Origin: Pseudomonadota bacterium
Lineage (GTDB): Bacteria; Pseudomonadota; Gammaproteobacteria; Steroidobacterales; Steroidobacteraceae
Assembly: GCA_021777555.1 (NCBI GenBank)
Contig: JAJYDK010000004.1
Location: 112,038-176,037 of the forward strand
Direction of reading: 5' to 3'
Length of the DNA stretch: 64,000 bases
Both the position numbers and the translations under genes were made by a program. How positions within the stretch are numbered: position 1 is the stretch's first letter; the number at the start of each line of letters is the position of its first letter. Under the pieces are notes generated by a model. The model was given only the letters and a program-made list of their open reading frames with translations. It was not told the DNA's origin and ran no database searches. Shown piece by piece: positions 30,701 to 39,854 of the stretch.

Positions 30701-30984
30701 CGAGGGCCATCCACGAGGCCTGCCTGCTGCGCTTCCGGCCCATCATGATGACCACTCTCGCCGCCATGCTCGGGGCGTTGCCGCTCGCCCTGATGGGCGG
30801 CCAGGGCTCGGAGATGCGCCGCCCGCTCGGCATCGCGGTGGTCGGGGGACTCGCCATCAGCCAGGTCCTCACGCTCTACACCACACCGGTCGTCTATCTC
30901 TATCTCGATCGTTTCCGCCTATGGTTCGACAGAACATTCAGGGCCCGCAGGGCCGTGCTGCCCGCAGGGAATCCACTCACATGA
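27724..30984 (+). CDS. mdtC: RND multidrug efflux permease (MdtC-like)
   Basis: Paralogue of preceding gene; GTG at 27724 overlaps mdtB stop; GFVVDDAIVVIENI, LKNAIMMVDVAL. Confidence 0.9.
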   Translation: MNISRPFITRPVATTLLSCGLALAGLIAFFLLPVSAMPQVDFPFIVVYANLPGASPDTVATSVTTPLERRLSAIAGVDEMTSRSTEGQSQIVLRFSLSRNIHGAESDVEAAIQAARQDLPASLRSDPGYWAFNPSEAPILILALTSRTLPIGQVYDAASTIIQQKILQVPGVGNIDIGGSSLPAIRITLDPRQLFRYGIGLEDVRAAIAAANADSPKGSLSFDARRYQVYVNDTATTVAQYHALIIAYRNGAAVHLGDVATITNGVEDERTLGLLDGHRAVALIIRKQPNANVIATVDRIKALLPQIRASIPRGIKVVVTHDRTTSIRTSLHDVEITLLLAVLLVVTVVLVMLRNPRAALVPAVAVPLSLIGTLAVIYLLGFSLNNFSMMALTVATGFVVDDAIVVIENITRHIEAGVPRLRAALDGAREVGFTVLAMSSSLIAVFMPIILMGGIVGGVFRQFAVTLAITVALSLLISLTVTPMLCGRLLRAHPRQGRFFRAVERGFHHMRDFYDHTLGGALRHPRLVMLALLGVVVLNFYLFAIVPKTFFPQQSSGDLTGFMVADQSSSFEAMQKKLRFVVGVLRRDPAVQHVVGFTGGGGWGGSNTAHMFISLKPLAERKLSDAAVIARLNRELSGFAGARLFLQTAHSIHSGGRQSFAQYQYTLLSDRLKTLDTWAPRIERALKKVPQLRDVNSDRQASGLDVKLDIHRKLAARLGLNLTQIDNTLYDAFGQRLVSTIYEDMNQYHVVMQVNPKFWSSPATLNDLYVSTVGGALSGTEATMGAANAFQFAGVTRSTAAENYALNQIASGGGASTGSAVSTQAETMIPLSDFASYGPGLTPLAVNHQGPFVATTFSFNLPVGEALGVATAAIDRTIAELHVPISVHGQFAGNAQVFRQTVDEEPLLILAALAAVYITLGVLYESLAQPITILSTLPSSGIGAVLALLLFDQPFSLIALIGIILLIGVVLKNAIMMVDVALVAQRTERVDAARAIHEACLLRFRPIMMTTLAAMLGALPLALMGGQGSEMRRPLGIAVVGGLAISQVLTLYTTPVVYLYLDRFRLWFDRTFRARRAVLPAGNPLT

Positions 30985-32465
30985 TGCGACCCACGCGCCC
31001 GATCACCGGAATGCTCTGCGTGGGGCTCACCGTGGGTCTTTCCTCCTGCGCCGTCGGTCCGAACTACCACCGGCCCGCCGCCCCGCCCACCGCCGTGTTC
31101 AAAGAGAGCCAGGGCTGGGTGCCGGCGCAGCCGGTGCGCATCGCCCCGGGCGAGCCCTGGTGGTCGGTCTACGCCGATCCGGTGCTCTCCGGCCTCGAGC
31201 GCCGTGTGGAGGTCTCGAATGAGAACCTGAAGGCGGCCGTCGCCGCCTACTACGCGGCGCGGGAGGCGGCCGGGGTCACGCGCGGTGCGCTTTTCCCCTC
31301 TCTCGATGCGAGCGGCGCCGGCACGCGCAGCGGCGGCCAGGCGGGCTCGAGCAGCTCGAAGTTCACCGGCCTCACCTCGGCGCACACCGTCTACGAGGCC
31401 GGCGGCACCGCCAGCTGGGATATCGATCTCTGGGGCAGGCTGCGCCGCGAGCTCGAAAGCGCCAACGCCAAGGCGGCCGTAAGCGCCGCGGATGTGGCCG
31501 CGGCCCAACTCTCGGCGCAGGCGACCCTGGCGGAGGATTACTTTGAGCTGCGCGCCGCGGAGGAGGAGCTGCGCCTCCTCGAGACCTCCGTGAAGGACTA
31601 CCAAGTGTCGCTGCGCATCGCGCAGAACCGCGTCAACGCGGGGGTCACGACGCTCGCGGACGTGTATTCGGCGCGTACCCAGCTCGAGAGTACGGAATCC
31701 CAGGAGAACACGGTCGAGCTGACGCGCGCCAAGCTGGAGCACGCCATCGCCGTGCTGATCGGCGTGCCGCCCTCGCAGCTCACCCTCGCCCAGGGACAGC
31801 TTGCCGCGGCCGTGCCGGTGGCGCCGGCGGGAGTCCCCTCGAGGCTGCTCCTGCGTCGACCTGACATCGCCGCCGCAGAGCGCACCGTCGCGAGCGCCAA
31901 CGCCCAGATCGGCGTGGCGGAGGCAGCGTGGTTCCCGGACCTGACGCTCTCCGGCTCTTACAGTTACGCCTCGTCCACCCTGGCGACCCTCATCCGCACC
32001 AGCAATGCGGTCTGGTCCTTCGGCCCGCAGCTCGCCGAGAACCTGTTCAACGGCGGGGCGACGGTGGCGCAGACCCGCGAGGCGAGGGCGCTCTACGATG
32101 AGTCGGTCGCGACGTATCGTCAGACGGTGCTGTCGGCCTTCCAGCAGGTCGAGGATGACCTCGCGACGCTGCGCTACCTGCAGACCGAGTATGGCGAGGA
32201 AGCCCAGGCCGTGAGCGATGCCGAGCGCTCCGAGACCCTGACGCTCAACCAGTACAAGGCCGGCGTGGCCGACTACGCCAGCGTGCTCACGGCGCAGACC
32301 GCGCGCCTGAACGCCCAGATCAATGCGGTGAGCATCCAGAGCCAGCGCCTGGTGGCGAGCGCTGATCTCATCGATGCCATCGGGGGCGGGTGGAGCAGCG
32401 CACGGCTCGACCAACGCAACGACGGTGTGCGCGAGACGCTCGGCAGCACGGTGGATCAGCCCTGA
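30981..32465 (+). CDS. outer membrane efflux lipoprotein (NodT family)
   Basis: Lipobox VGLSSCAVGPNYHRP; OEP repeats; ATGA overlap with mdtC. Confidence 0.92.
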   Translation: MMRPTRPITGMLCVGLTVGLSSCAVGPNYHRPAAPPTAVFKESQGWVPAQPVRIAPGEPWWSVYADPVLSGLERRVEVSNENLKAAVAAYYAAREAAGVTRGALFPSLDASGAGTRSGGQAGSSSSKFTGLTSAHTVYEAGGTASWDIDLWGRLRRELESANAKAAVSAADVAAAQLSAQATLAEDYFELRAAEEELRLLETSVKDYQVSLRIAQNRVNAGVTTLADVYSARTQLESTESQENTVELTRAKLEHAIAVLIGVPPSQLTLAQGQLAAAVPVAPAGVPSRLLLRRPDIAAAERTVASANAQIGVAEAAWFPDLTLSGSYSYASSTLATLIRTSNAVWSFGPQLAENLFNGGATVAQTREARALYDESVATYRQTVLSAFQQVEDDLATLRYLQTEYGEEAQAVSDAERSETLTLNQYKAGVADYASVLTAQTARLNAQINAVSIQSQRLVASADLIDAIGGGWSSARLDQRNDGVRETLGSTVDQP

Positions 32466-32515
32466 TGCGGCGCGCGGCTGAGCTTCGAAGCTCGCGTGGA
32501 GCCGGGCTGTCAGGA

Positions 32516-32749
32516 TCAGCTATTTGCAGCGTCAGGGTTCAACACTGACGAGAACACTCCGTGCTGCGTCACGAAGTCATTGTAGGTCGCGATGGCCGCA
32601 CGGCTCTCTTCCTGCCACTGCCTTTGCCACCTGTGCTTCGGCGTGTCGCGCAGAGCCGATTCCGGCACGGTCGACACATTGACGCCATGAGCTCGATCGC
32701 TCTCCAGCAGGTCGGCGCGCACGCGGACATGAGGTGCCTTTTGGGTCAT
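32516..32749 (-). CDS. CcdA-like type II antitoxin, no ccdB partner visible
   Basis: From M at 32749: MTQKAPHVRVRADLLESDRAHGVNVSTVPESALRDTPKHRWQRQWQEESRAAIATYNDFVTQHGVFSSVL resembles CcdA (NVS...E...RW...N...FIEMNGSF-like). Confidence 0.65.
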   Translation of the reverse strand: MTQKAPHVRVRADLLESDRAHGVNVSTVPESALRDTPKHRWQRQWQEESRAAIATYNDFVTQHGVFSSVLNPDAANS

Positions 32750-33118
32750 GGTTCGCTCATCCAGGGATCGTGTCATGCAGATCGCCAAATCGGCCCAATA
32801 TGCCGCAGTACATATGGATTGAGAATGCGCATTCATCATGCGCATGGCGAGTTCCGCGCACTCGCCGATGAGCACGACTCGAGCAAAGTAGCGATGGTGT
32901 ATCCGAGAAGCCGAGCAGTACGGTGGAGCGCCGTCATGTGACACTTGCGCTTCACCCCGGCATTACAGCGTCTGCGCGTGCGAGCCGCTTTGGCCTGCAA
33001 AATTGCATGAACAGCATGCATTTGCATCGTTCTCGAGGCGTCGGTGTCATGATTTCATGGAAGGGCGAGCCATGAAATGGGTGTAACCGGTATCTTCGAA
33101 TGAATGAGGTTCCCCAGG

Positions 33119-33331
33119 ATGCGTTACGCCGTGGTCATCGAGCCCTCGGAGTCGAACTTTTCGGCCTATGTACCGGATCTGCCCGGCTGCGTCGCAACCG
33201 GCGCGACCCTCGCGGAAGTCGAGGCGGCTATTCGCCAGGCGATCGAATTCCATCTGGAAGGGATGCGCGAGGATGGGACGCCCGTTCCGCAGCCTGCCAG
33301 CCGTGTCGAATACATTGACGTCGCTGCGTAG
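33119..33331 (+). CDS. HicB-like antitoxin domain protein
   Basis: MRYAVVIEPSESNFSAYVPDLPGCVATGATLAEVEAAIRQAIEFHLEGM. Confidence 0.8.
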   Translation: MRYAVVIEPSESNFSAYVPDLPGCVATGATLAEVEAAIRQAIEFHLEGMREDGTPVPQPASRVEYIDVAA

Positions 33332-33385
33332 TCACGTGACGAGCGGTCGCTGACGCTCGCGAGCAAAGCCGTGGGCCAGGCCGGC

Positions 33386-34402
33386 CTACGCGACGCCGAC
33401 CCGGTTGCGCCCGTCCCGCTTGGCTCCATAGAGCGCGGCATCCGCGCGCGCCGTCAGCTCATCGATGGTCTCCTCCCGGCGGCCGATCGCAAGCCCCAGG
33501 GAGATGGTGACCGAGCCGATGACCTCCTCCGTGCCGATGCGCTGGATGCGCATCTGCCCGACCGCGAGGCGGATCTGCTCGGCGAGGCTGTGCGCGCCCT
33601 GCAGAAGGGTCTGCGGCAGGAGCAGCGCGAACTCCTCCCCGCCAATGCGCGCCGCGACGTCCCGGCCCTTGATGTTGTCTCGCAGCACGGTCGCGATGCC
33701 GCGCAGCACCGTATCCCCGAGGAGGTGGCCGAAGGTGTCGTTGACCCACTTGAAGTGATCGACATCGATGAGCACGAGGGCGGCGCCATCGAGCCCTTGC
33801 TCCGAGTCGAAGAGCGCCTGCGCCGCGCTCATGAATCCCCGGCGGTTGCTGATGCCGCACAGCGGATCGCTCAGCGCTTCGCTGTGCGCCTCGTTCAGCT
33901 GCCGGGTGAGCGAGAGCACCTCCTGGCTCCTCGCCTCGAGCTTCTCGGTGAGGGTCTGGGTGGTCGCCTCCATGCGCAGCGCCTCTCTCAAGAGCCGGCC
34001 GACCAGCTCCTGCAGCGTCGCCGCGCTCGCATCGCTCGTCAGGTCGGAGCGGCTCTCCTGCAGCGTCTGTCTGAAGCGGCCGCTCTCATCGCATGCCGTG
34101 CCCACTTCCCGCACGGTGGTCTCGAGCAGCACCTGCAGGCGCTGCTGCAGGGTCTCGAGCACCTGGGCGTCGCGCTCGAGGATGTGACGGGCGTAGAGCT
34201 GGTAGACATCGTCTTCGGAGAGCGGTCGATTCCCCTCGAGCCGGGCGGTGAGCGCGGCGCTCAACGGCGGATTGAGTCCCGCCACGTGCTCGTACCACAG
34301 GCCATAGCTCACCGGATGGTAGGCGGCGGCCTGGCGCACCATGAGCGGGATCGCCAGGCGCAGCAGCTGGGCGCTCTGATCTTTGCTTTCGATATAGCGC
34401 AT
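33386..34402 (-). CDS. GGDEF diguanylate cyclase
   Basis: DVDHFKWVNDTFGHLLGD, RIGGEEFALLLP; alternative upstream start at 34447. Confidence 0.9.
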   Translation of the reverse strand: MRYIESKDQSAQLLRLAIPLMVRQAAAYHPVSYGLWYEHVAGLNPPLSAALTARLEGNRPLSEDDVYQLYARHILERDAQVLETLQQRLQVLLETTVREVGTACDESGRFRQTLQESRSDLTSDASAATLQELVGRLLREALRMEATTQTLTEKLEARSQEVLSLTRQLNEAHSEALSDPLCGISNRRGFMSAAQALFDSEQGLDGAALVLIDVDHFKWVNDTFGHLLGDTVLRGIATVLRDNIKGRDVAARIGGEEFALLLPQTLLQGAHSLAEQIRLAVGQMRIQRIGTEEVIGSVTISLGLAIGRREETIDELTARADAALYGAKRDGRNRVGVA

Positions 34403-34710
34403 GTCACTCAAGTCGATGCATACGCCCGCGATCCGGTGGGCCGGCATGTCGGTAGAGGTCCGTGCGCCGAGCGCTCGGGCAACTCATCGGGGGCCATTCC
34501 AGAGCGTCACGGAAGTCTTCGACACGGGAGAGAATTGTTCGATGTGCCGGTAATTGTACAGATGGCGGTACAGGCATAGCGCGGTAAAACCCGCGTTGCC
34601 GCATACGCTCCGCCTGGACACTCTAGCCTCGCGAGCGCGAGCATGGACTCAGGAAATGTACGTATGTCGCCGCGCGAGACCGCGGCACGGCCGAGTTCGC
34701 GGTGAAGGTG

Positions 34711-35904
34711 TTATCCCGGGTGCGGCCGGGGCGAGCCGTGCAGCGCCAGCCACTTCAGGATGTCCGCGCGGCGAACCAGACCGATGGCGCGGCCGTTGTC
34801 CAGGACCGGCACCTGGTTGATGTCCCGCTCGGCGAGGAGATTGAGGACGTCGAGCGCATCATCGGCGGGGTGCGCCACCGCCATGCCGGCCGCCGGCCGC
34901 ATCACATCCCGGACGGTCAACCTCTCGCGCTCCTGCGGGGAGATCCGCTCGATGTCGCGCTGGCACACCAGGCCCACGACCGCCTGATCGCCGTCGACGA
35001 CCGGGAAGGCGCGCTGGTCGCTGCGCTGCAGGTACCCGTCGACGAGGGTTTCGAGCGGCAATTGCGGCGGCACCACCTCGAAGCGGGTGAGCATGAGCCG
35101 CGAGACCGGCACGTCCTGCAGGAGCTCGCGCGTGAGGAGCTGCCGGTAGCTCATGAGCGCGGCGTTGTTGAGGAACCAGCCGATGAAGGCGAGCCACATG
35201 CCGTTCACGATCCCCGCGCCGAGGAACGGCACCGAGGCCCCGAGCACCATGGCGATGCCGGAGCCGATCAGGAGCCACGCGAAGCCCTGTCCGAGCGCCG
35301 AGGCCCAGCGGGTCGCCCGGCGCAGATCGTGCGTGGCCCCCCACAGGATGGCCCGCAGCACCCGGCCGCCATCGAGCGGGAAGGCCGGCACGAGGTTGAA
35401 GACCGCGAGGATGATGTTGACCTGGCCCAGCCACAGGAGGAGCGTGCGCGCCGGATCGAGCTGGGCGAGCAGGCGCTGTACGCTCGCGACGTCGCGCATC
35501 TCGAAGGCGGGCAGTCCGGATTTCGCGGTGAGCAGGCAGAGGATGCCGATCACGAGGCTGGTGAGCGGCCCGACGATCGCCATCCACAGCTCCGCCGGCC
35601 AGCGTCCCGGCTCGTGCTCGACCTGTGCCATGCCGCCGAACACGAAGAGCGTGATGCGCTTGATCTCGACGCCGTTCACCCGGCCGACGAGGGCGTGGGA
35701 CAGCTCGTGCGCGAGCACCGAGGAGAAGAAGAGCAGCGCCGCCGCGATGGCGGTGAGCCACGCCGTCGCGGCGCTCCACTGCGGGTGCCAGTGGGGGAAG
35801 AGCTGCAGGCCGAGCCCCGTGACGATGAGCGCGAAAATGATCAGCAGGCTCCAGTCGACGATGATGTCGATGCCGGCGATCCGCATGAGATGAAGCCCGT
35901 GCAC
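34711..35904 (-). CDS. site-2-protease family (M50) metalloprotease with CBS domain pair
   Basis: HELSHALVG zinc motif, NLVPAFPLDGGRVLRA, two C-terminal CBS domains; GTG 35904 or ATG 35886 start. Confidence 0.88.
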   Translation of the reverse strand: MHGLHLMRIAGIDIIVDWSLLIIFALIVTGLGLQLFPHWHPQWSAATAWLTAIAAALLFFSSVLAHELSHALVGRVNGVEIKRITLFVFGGMAQVEHEPGRWPAELWMAIVGPLTSLVIGILCLLTAKSGLPAFEMRDVASVQRLLAQLDPARTLLLWLGQVNIILAVFNLVPAFPLDGGRVLRAILWGATHDLRRATRWASALGQGFAWLLIGSGIAMVLGASVPFLGAGIVNGMWLAFIGWFLNNAALMSYRQLLTRELLQDVPVSRLMLTRFEVVPPQLPLETLVDGYLQRSDQRAFPVVDGDQAVVGLVCQRDIERISPQERERLTVRDVMRPAAGMAVAHPADDALDVLNLLAERDINQVPVLDNGRAIGLVRRADILKWLALHGSPRPHPG

Positions 35905-36424
35905 GGGCGGGATTCTAGCAGCGCCGGCGCGGGGCGCCGTCCGGGGACTCCCGGATAGACCTACGGGCCCGGACGCGCTAGGCGCGGGGCGCCGCGGCTC
36001 GCTCAGGCGCTCGGCTCGGGGGACTTCGGCGTGGAGCAGCGTCACGCCGAGCCCGAGCAGGCCAGCGCCGACTCCGCTTTCCACCGCGCCGCGGGGTCGC
36101 ATCATCAGATGAGCAGGCCGTAACCATGCAATGCGTCGCGCGACCGCATCGGCATTGGGTGGGGTGCGCGCTTCGGCGCTCCCGATCGATGAAGTCTGTC
36201 CAGGATTTGCGACGCGTGCTCGAGTCAACGTCAGGACGCACGTCTGGAAATGATGTCAATCTGTCGCGGGATGGCTGCACGACATGGAGTTGTCGCAAGA
36301 TGTATGCAAATTCCTCGTAAATTTCCGCTTGGAATCATCGGGAGAATTGCATAGATTGTGATGTCGGCGTCGGACCGTGACGGACGCTTCAGTTCACCTA
36401 ACGGCACCGTCGCTTCGGGTACAG

Positions 36425-36892
36425 ATGGACGACAACAGGAGAGCGCGCATGCACGTCGAAGACGATCGAGGCTTTGCTCAATCCGGACTGGACATCCCGT
36501 CGCGGATGTCGGAGATAGAGACAGGCGTCACCGAAGTCAGGATCCAACTGGCGACGCTCATCGCCCGGCTGACCGGGGTCGAGTCAGACCTCGCCGCGCT
36601 CAAGACCGGCATGTGTATCGCCGAGACGCGCCTCGCTGGCCTCGAGAACCGGCAGCGGCATGCCGAGACCCAGCGGGAGCGGAACGAGAGCCGGTTCACG
36701 GATATCGATTACGGCGTGGACCGGGTGCAGTCCGACATGGCGACGCTCAAGGACCGCGTGCGCTGCGTCGAGCTCGACCTGCGGGAGCTCTCCGGGAGCC
36801 TGTACCGCGGGCCCAGGCCGGGCGGTCAGAGCGACACGCTCGGCCCCCTGAGCCACGCGGTGAGCCGCCAGGTGGGCTTCAAGAGCCGCTGA
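36425..36892 (+). CDS. hypothetical coiled-coil protein
   Basis: ORF with coiled-coil-rich sequence (EIETGVTEVRIQLATLIARLTGVESDLAALK); start uncertain; 3' end overlaps hipA by 14 bp convergently. Confidence 0.45.
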   Translation: MDDNRRARMHVEDDRGFAQSGLDIPSRMSEIETGVTEVRIQLATLIARLTGVESDLAALKTGMCIAETRLAGLENRQRHAETQRERNESRFTDIDYGVDRVQSDMATLKDRVRCVELDLRELSGSLYRGPRPGGQSDTLGPLSHAVSRQVGFKSR

Positions 36893-38240
36893 GGGGGCTT
36901 GCCTGCTTGGGGCGGGCCGCTCGCCGCGTCCCGCCCGGGGCGACCTCGAGCCGCAGGGTCGATCGGATCTGGTCACGCTGCGTGGGCCAGACGCCGGCCT
37001 GCTGCGCGTACGCGGGCCAACGCTTCACTGCCGAGCGAACCTCATCGAGAATCGTCTCGGCCCGGCCGCGCTTGAGGCCTGCGGTCGCGGCGCATGTGCG
37101 GAAATCCTCGAGCGTGAACCCATCCTGCTTGCCGTTGATCGTCATCTGGTGAGTGCGCGTCCAGCGGCCCTCCGGGTTGTATGCGTATGTGACGTCGAAA
37201 GCGGGAGCGAGTGACCACTCGCCCCGTGGGTTCATGAGGAAGGCGATGTTCTTGACGTGGTCGTCCTGGTTGCGGGCCACGACGTTGAAGAGCATGCGAC
37301 GGAACTGTTGCTCGAGTGTGCTCATGGGCAGCTGCAGCCGGCGGATGACGTCGTAGGCCTGCTCGTAGGCGTGCGCGCCGGCGGCATTGAAGTCGAGGTG
37401 CGCGAGCGCGGCGAGGGACTGCATGTGGAGTTTGCCTCCGTCCTGCGTACGATCGAAGCGGCGGGTCATGAAGTGCCGGCGTCCGCCTTCCTCGAGCAGC
37501 CGGCACTCGCTCATCTCGATGCCCGCGTCCCGGGCCATCAACGCGTAGGCGTATTCGATGACCGTGTAGCCCTGGGGATCCTCCAGCTCCTTGTCGCGAT
37601 TGCCGCTCACCCCGTCGAATTTCAGCAGCCAGTACTGGAAGCCCTCGGGAGCGGCCACCTGTCCGGAGCGAACCTCGTTCGTCACAGGGTTCCACGCGAT
37701 GATGGCCTTCGCTCGCGCGCCTCCTGCGGAGGTGCCGACGCGCAGGATGTCCTGCAGTGCCCCGTTGCGGTGTTCCGGGATGAAGGACTCCTGAAGCGCG
37801 TGGCGATCCGAGAGCACGGCGGAGGCGAGCGCAACGAGCGCATCGACTTGGATTTTCGTGGAGCGCCGAGGACTTGGGCCCGTGGCGGGCGCGAATTCGA
37901 GGGCGCCCATGCCGCGCGAGCCGGTGTAGCAGAGTCGCTCGACGGCATTGAAGTGCTCGGGCGTGCGGCCTTGAGTGGCGAGCCAGGCATTGATGAGCGC
38001 GTTGCCGAACTTGTCGGGGAGGGAGTCGGCGAGCAGCCCGGGAAGGCCGTGGAAGGCGGCCCGGGGCAATGCGGGAAAGAGGTGGATCCGCGAGGAGAGC
38101 GGCATCACGAGCGGGGAGACCTCGATCCCACTGCCCACGAACGCCGGGTCATATTGAAAGGCCGTGACCTCGGACGCCTCGCCCAAGGAAACCGCGGCGA
38201 TGCGCCGGCCCCACAGTCTCACTTCGGCGAGGGTGGGCAT
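36879..38240 (-). CDS. hipA: HipA-family serine/threonine kinase toxin
   Basis: GLLADSLPDKFGN, YWLLKFDG, RRFDRTQDGGKLHMQSLAAL, NQDDHVKNIAFLM, LAPAFDVTY. Confidence 0.92.
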   Translation of the reverse strand: MPTLAEVRLWGRRIAAVSLGEASEVTAFQYDPAFVGSGIEVSPLVMPLSSRIHLFPALPRAAFHGLPGLLADSLPDKFGNALINAWLATQGRTPEHFNAVERLCYTGSRGMGALEFAPATGPSPRRSTKIQVDALVALASAVLSDRHALQESFIPEHRNGALQDILRVGTSAGGARAKAIIAWNPVTNEVRSGQVAAPEGFQYWLLKFDGVSGNRDKELEDPQGYTVIEYAYALMARDAGIEMSECRLLEEGGRRHFMTRRFDRTQDGGKLHMQSLAALAHLDFNAAGAHAYEQAYDVIRRLQLPMSTLEQQFRRMLFNVVARNQDDHVKNIAFLMNPRGEWSLAPAFDVTYAYNPEGRWTRTHQMTINGKQDGFTLEDFRTCAATAGLKRGRAETILDEVRSAVKRWPAYAQQAGVWPTQRDQIRSTLRLEVAPGGTRRAARPKQASPLSGS

Positions 38241-38243
38241 GGC

Positions 38244-38651
38244 TCAGGTCTTGCGCCTGGCGGGGGAGGTGTTGCGAGGGGCTTCGACGCCCCAGGTCCA
38301 CGAACTCGGGGCCGTCGCTCCCGGGGGGAGCGTCCTCGAGGCCTGGCGCCGGGGATGGGAAGCCCGTCGACGCGTCTTGCCGCGCAGTTTCAGCTGCGCG
38401 ATCGGGCTCGGTGGCAGTTCCGGGAGGAGCCGCTCGAGTCCCTCGAGCTGCTGCAATGCCCGCAATACGCGGATGAGCGTCACCAGCTCCGCGCCGGCAC
38501 CGGCCTCGATCCGCTCGAGAGTGCGCTTGCCCAGGCCGGCCCGCTCGGCGAGATCGGCCTGGGTCAGTCCGGCCTCGATCCGATGTCGCGCGATGCGTTC
38601 ACCGAGGGCCTGCAGGACTGTGGCATCCGTGAGCTCAGATGTGATCTTCAT
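38244..38651 (-). CDS. hipB: XRE-family antitoxin/repressor HipB
   Basis: LGERIARHRIEAGLTQADLAERAGLGKRTLERIEAG helix-turn-helix, directly upstream of hipA. Confidence 0.9.
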   Translation of the reverse strand: MKITSELTDATVLQALGERIARHRIEAGLTQADLAERAGLGKRTLERIEAGAGAELVTLIRVLRALQQLEGLERLLPELPPSPIAQLKLRGKTRRRASHPRRQASRTLPPGATAPSSWTWGVEAPRNTSPARRKT

Positions 38652-38654
38652 AAG

Positions 38655-38670
38655 TCGCTATATATGACGA
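38655..38670. promoter_or_regulatory. HipB operator candidate O1
   Basis: TCGCTATATATGACGA, imperfect version of TCGTC-N6-GACGA. Confidence 0.5.
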
Positions 38671-38740
38671 GATGGACGAAATATCGATCTTGAATCGGCA
38701 GATATTGCGAATAATAGCATCATAAACAAATAATCGGAAA

Positions 38741-38756
38741 TCGTCGTATATGACGA
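38741..38756. promoter_or_regulatory. HipB operator candidate O2
   Basis: TCGTCGTATATGACGA, TCGTC-N6-GACGA inverted repeat. Confidence 0.6.
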
Positions 38757-38780
38757 CAATAGGGCTTTTACAAGCTGATC

Positions 38781-38796
38781 TCGTCACATATGACGA
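38781..38796. promoter_or_regulatory. HipB operator candidate O3
   Basis: TCGTCACATATGACGA; arms extend to ATCTCGTC-ACATAT-GACGAGAT. Confidence 0.6.
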
Positions 38797-38806
38797 GATA
38801 GAGAGG

Positions 38807-39736
38807 CTAATGGGCGGTTGTCTCGGCGAGCTCGAGCAGACCGCGCTCGCGCAACACGTCGCGCATGGGCGCGAAGGGGAATTCGGCGAGAAGCCGTCCC
38901 AGGCGGTGCTCGCAGCGGTGCAGGTTCGTGTAGTGCCGGAAGCGAGAGAGCGCTCCGACACGCACACGAGGCTGCTCCGGATCGATCTCCCAGGGATGCA
39001 GGTAGAAGGGAAAGGCGCGCCTGCGCCCGTTGATCTGCCGGAGCCCCGCCCGGGTGAGCCAGTACGGGAAGATCCGGAAATACCCGCCACCGCAGATCGG
39101 CACCTTCATCCCGAGGAAGCTCGCCGGCACCATGGGGAACTCCACGAGCGAGCGCCCGGAGGGGGCGGTGACGCGCCCCGGCTCGGGCGAGGCATCGGGG
39201 ATGCCGTAGCGGTCGTGCCGGATGGGAAAGATCGACGAGTCATAGTGGAACCCCAGGTCGATCAGCGTATCGAGCGCCCAGAGCGAGGAGCGGACCACCG
39301 AGAAGCTGGCTGCCCGATACCCGAGGACCGGTGCACCGATCGCCTGCTCGAGCAGGGCTTTGGCGCGGGCGGTCTCCTCGCGAAACTCCTCCCGGCTCTG
39401 GTGATAGATCAGCTGATGCGAATAGCCGTGGCAGGCGATCTCGTGGCCGCACTCGGCGATGCGCCGGACCAGAGCGGGGTAGCGCTCGGCCACCCAGCCG
39501 AGCACGAAGAAGGTTCCGCGTATGCGCCTCTCCTCGAGAAGGGTGAGCAGGCGCTCCGTATTGCGCTCCACGCGGCACTCCCGCGTGGCCCAGCTCTCGC
39601 GTGAAACCGCAGACGCCAGGGCCGCGACGTGGAAATAATCCTCCACGTCGACGGTGAAGGCGTTCAGAGGGGCGGTGCGGTCCGTCGTCGGCGGGAGACT
39701 GTCAGCCGGCGTCAGGTTGGAGAAATGGGCTGCCAT
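38807..39736 (-). CDS. XrtA-system (PEP-CTERM-associated) polysaccharide deacetylase, DUF3473 C-term
   Basis: NAFTVDVEDYFHVAA, GTFFVLGWVAERYP, HEIACHGYSHQLIY, FPFYLHPWEIDPEQP. Confidence 0.92.
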   Translation of the reverse strand: MAAHFSNLTPADSLPPTTDRTAPLNAFTVDVEDYFHVAALASAVSRESWATRECRVERNTERLLTLLEERRIRGTFFVLGWVAERYPALVRRIAECGHEIACHGYSHQLIYHQSREEFREETARAKALLEQAIGAPVLGYRAASFSVVRSSLWALDTLIDLGFHYDSSIFPIRHDRYGIPDASPEPGRVTAPSGRSLVEFPMVPASFLGMKVPICGGGYFRIFPYWLTRAGLRQINGRRRAFPFYLHPWEIDPEQPRVRVGALSRFRHYTNLHRCEHRLGRLLAEFPFAPMRDVLRERGLLELAETTAH

Positions 39737-39790
39737 GATGGGTCACTGTACCGGATTTGAGTGGTACCCGGTGCGCACCCGGTCAGAAAT

Positions 39791-39818
39791 GAGAACGGCC
39801 CCGCGAGGGGCCGTTCTC
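39791..39818 (-). terminator. terminator hairpin H2 of PEP-CTERM gene A
   Basis: GAGAACGGCCCC-GCGA-GGGGCCGTTCTC. Confidence 0.8.
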
Positions 39819-39854
39819 GGGACACCGAAGGTGTCGAGACTTCTCTAGTGTGGC

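Noticed and set aside
27643-30714. 1023-aa minus-strand ORF
   Set aside because: Complete antisense shadow of the MdtC-like gene.
32750-33118. hicA upstream of the HicB-like gene
   Set aside because: Only a few-codon ORF (ATGAAATGGGTGTAA) and no HicA-like sequence in any frame.
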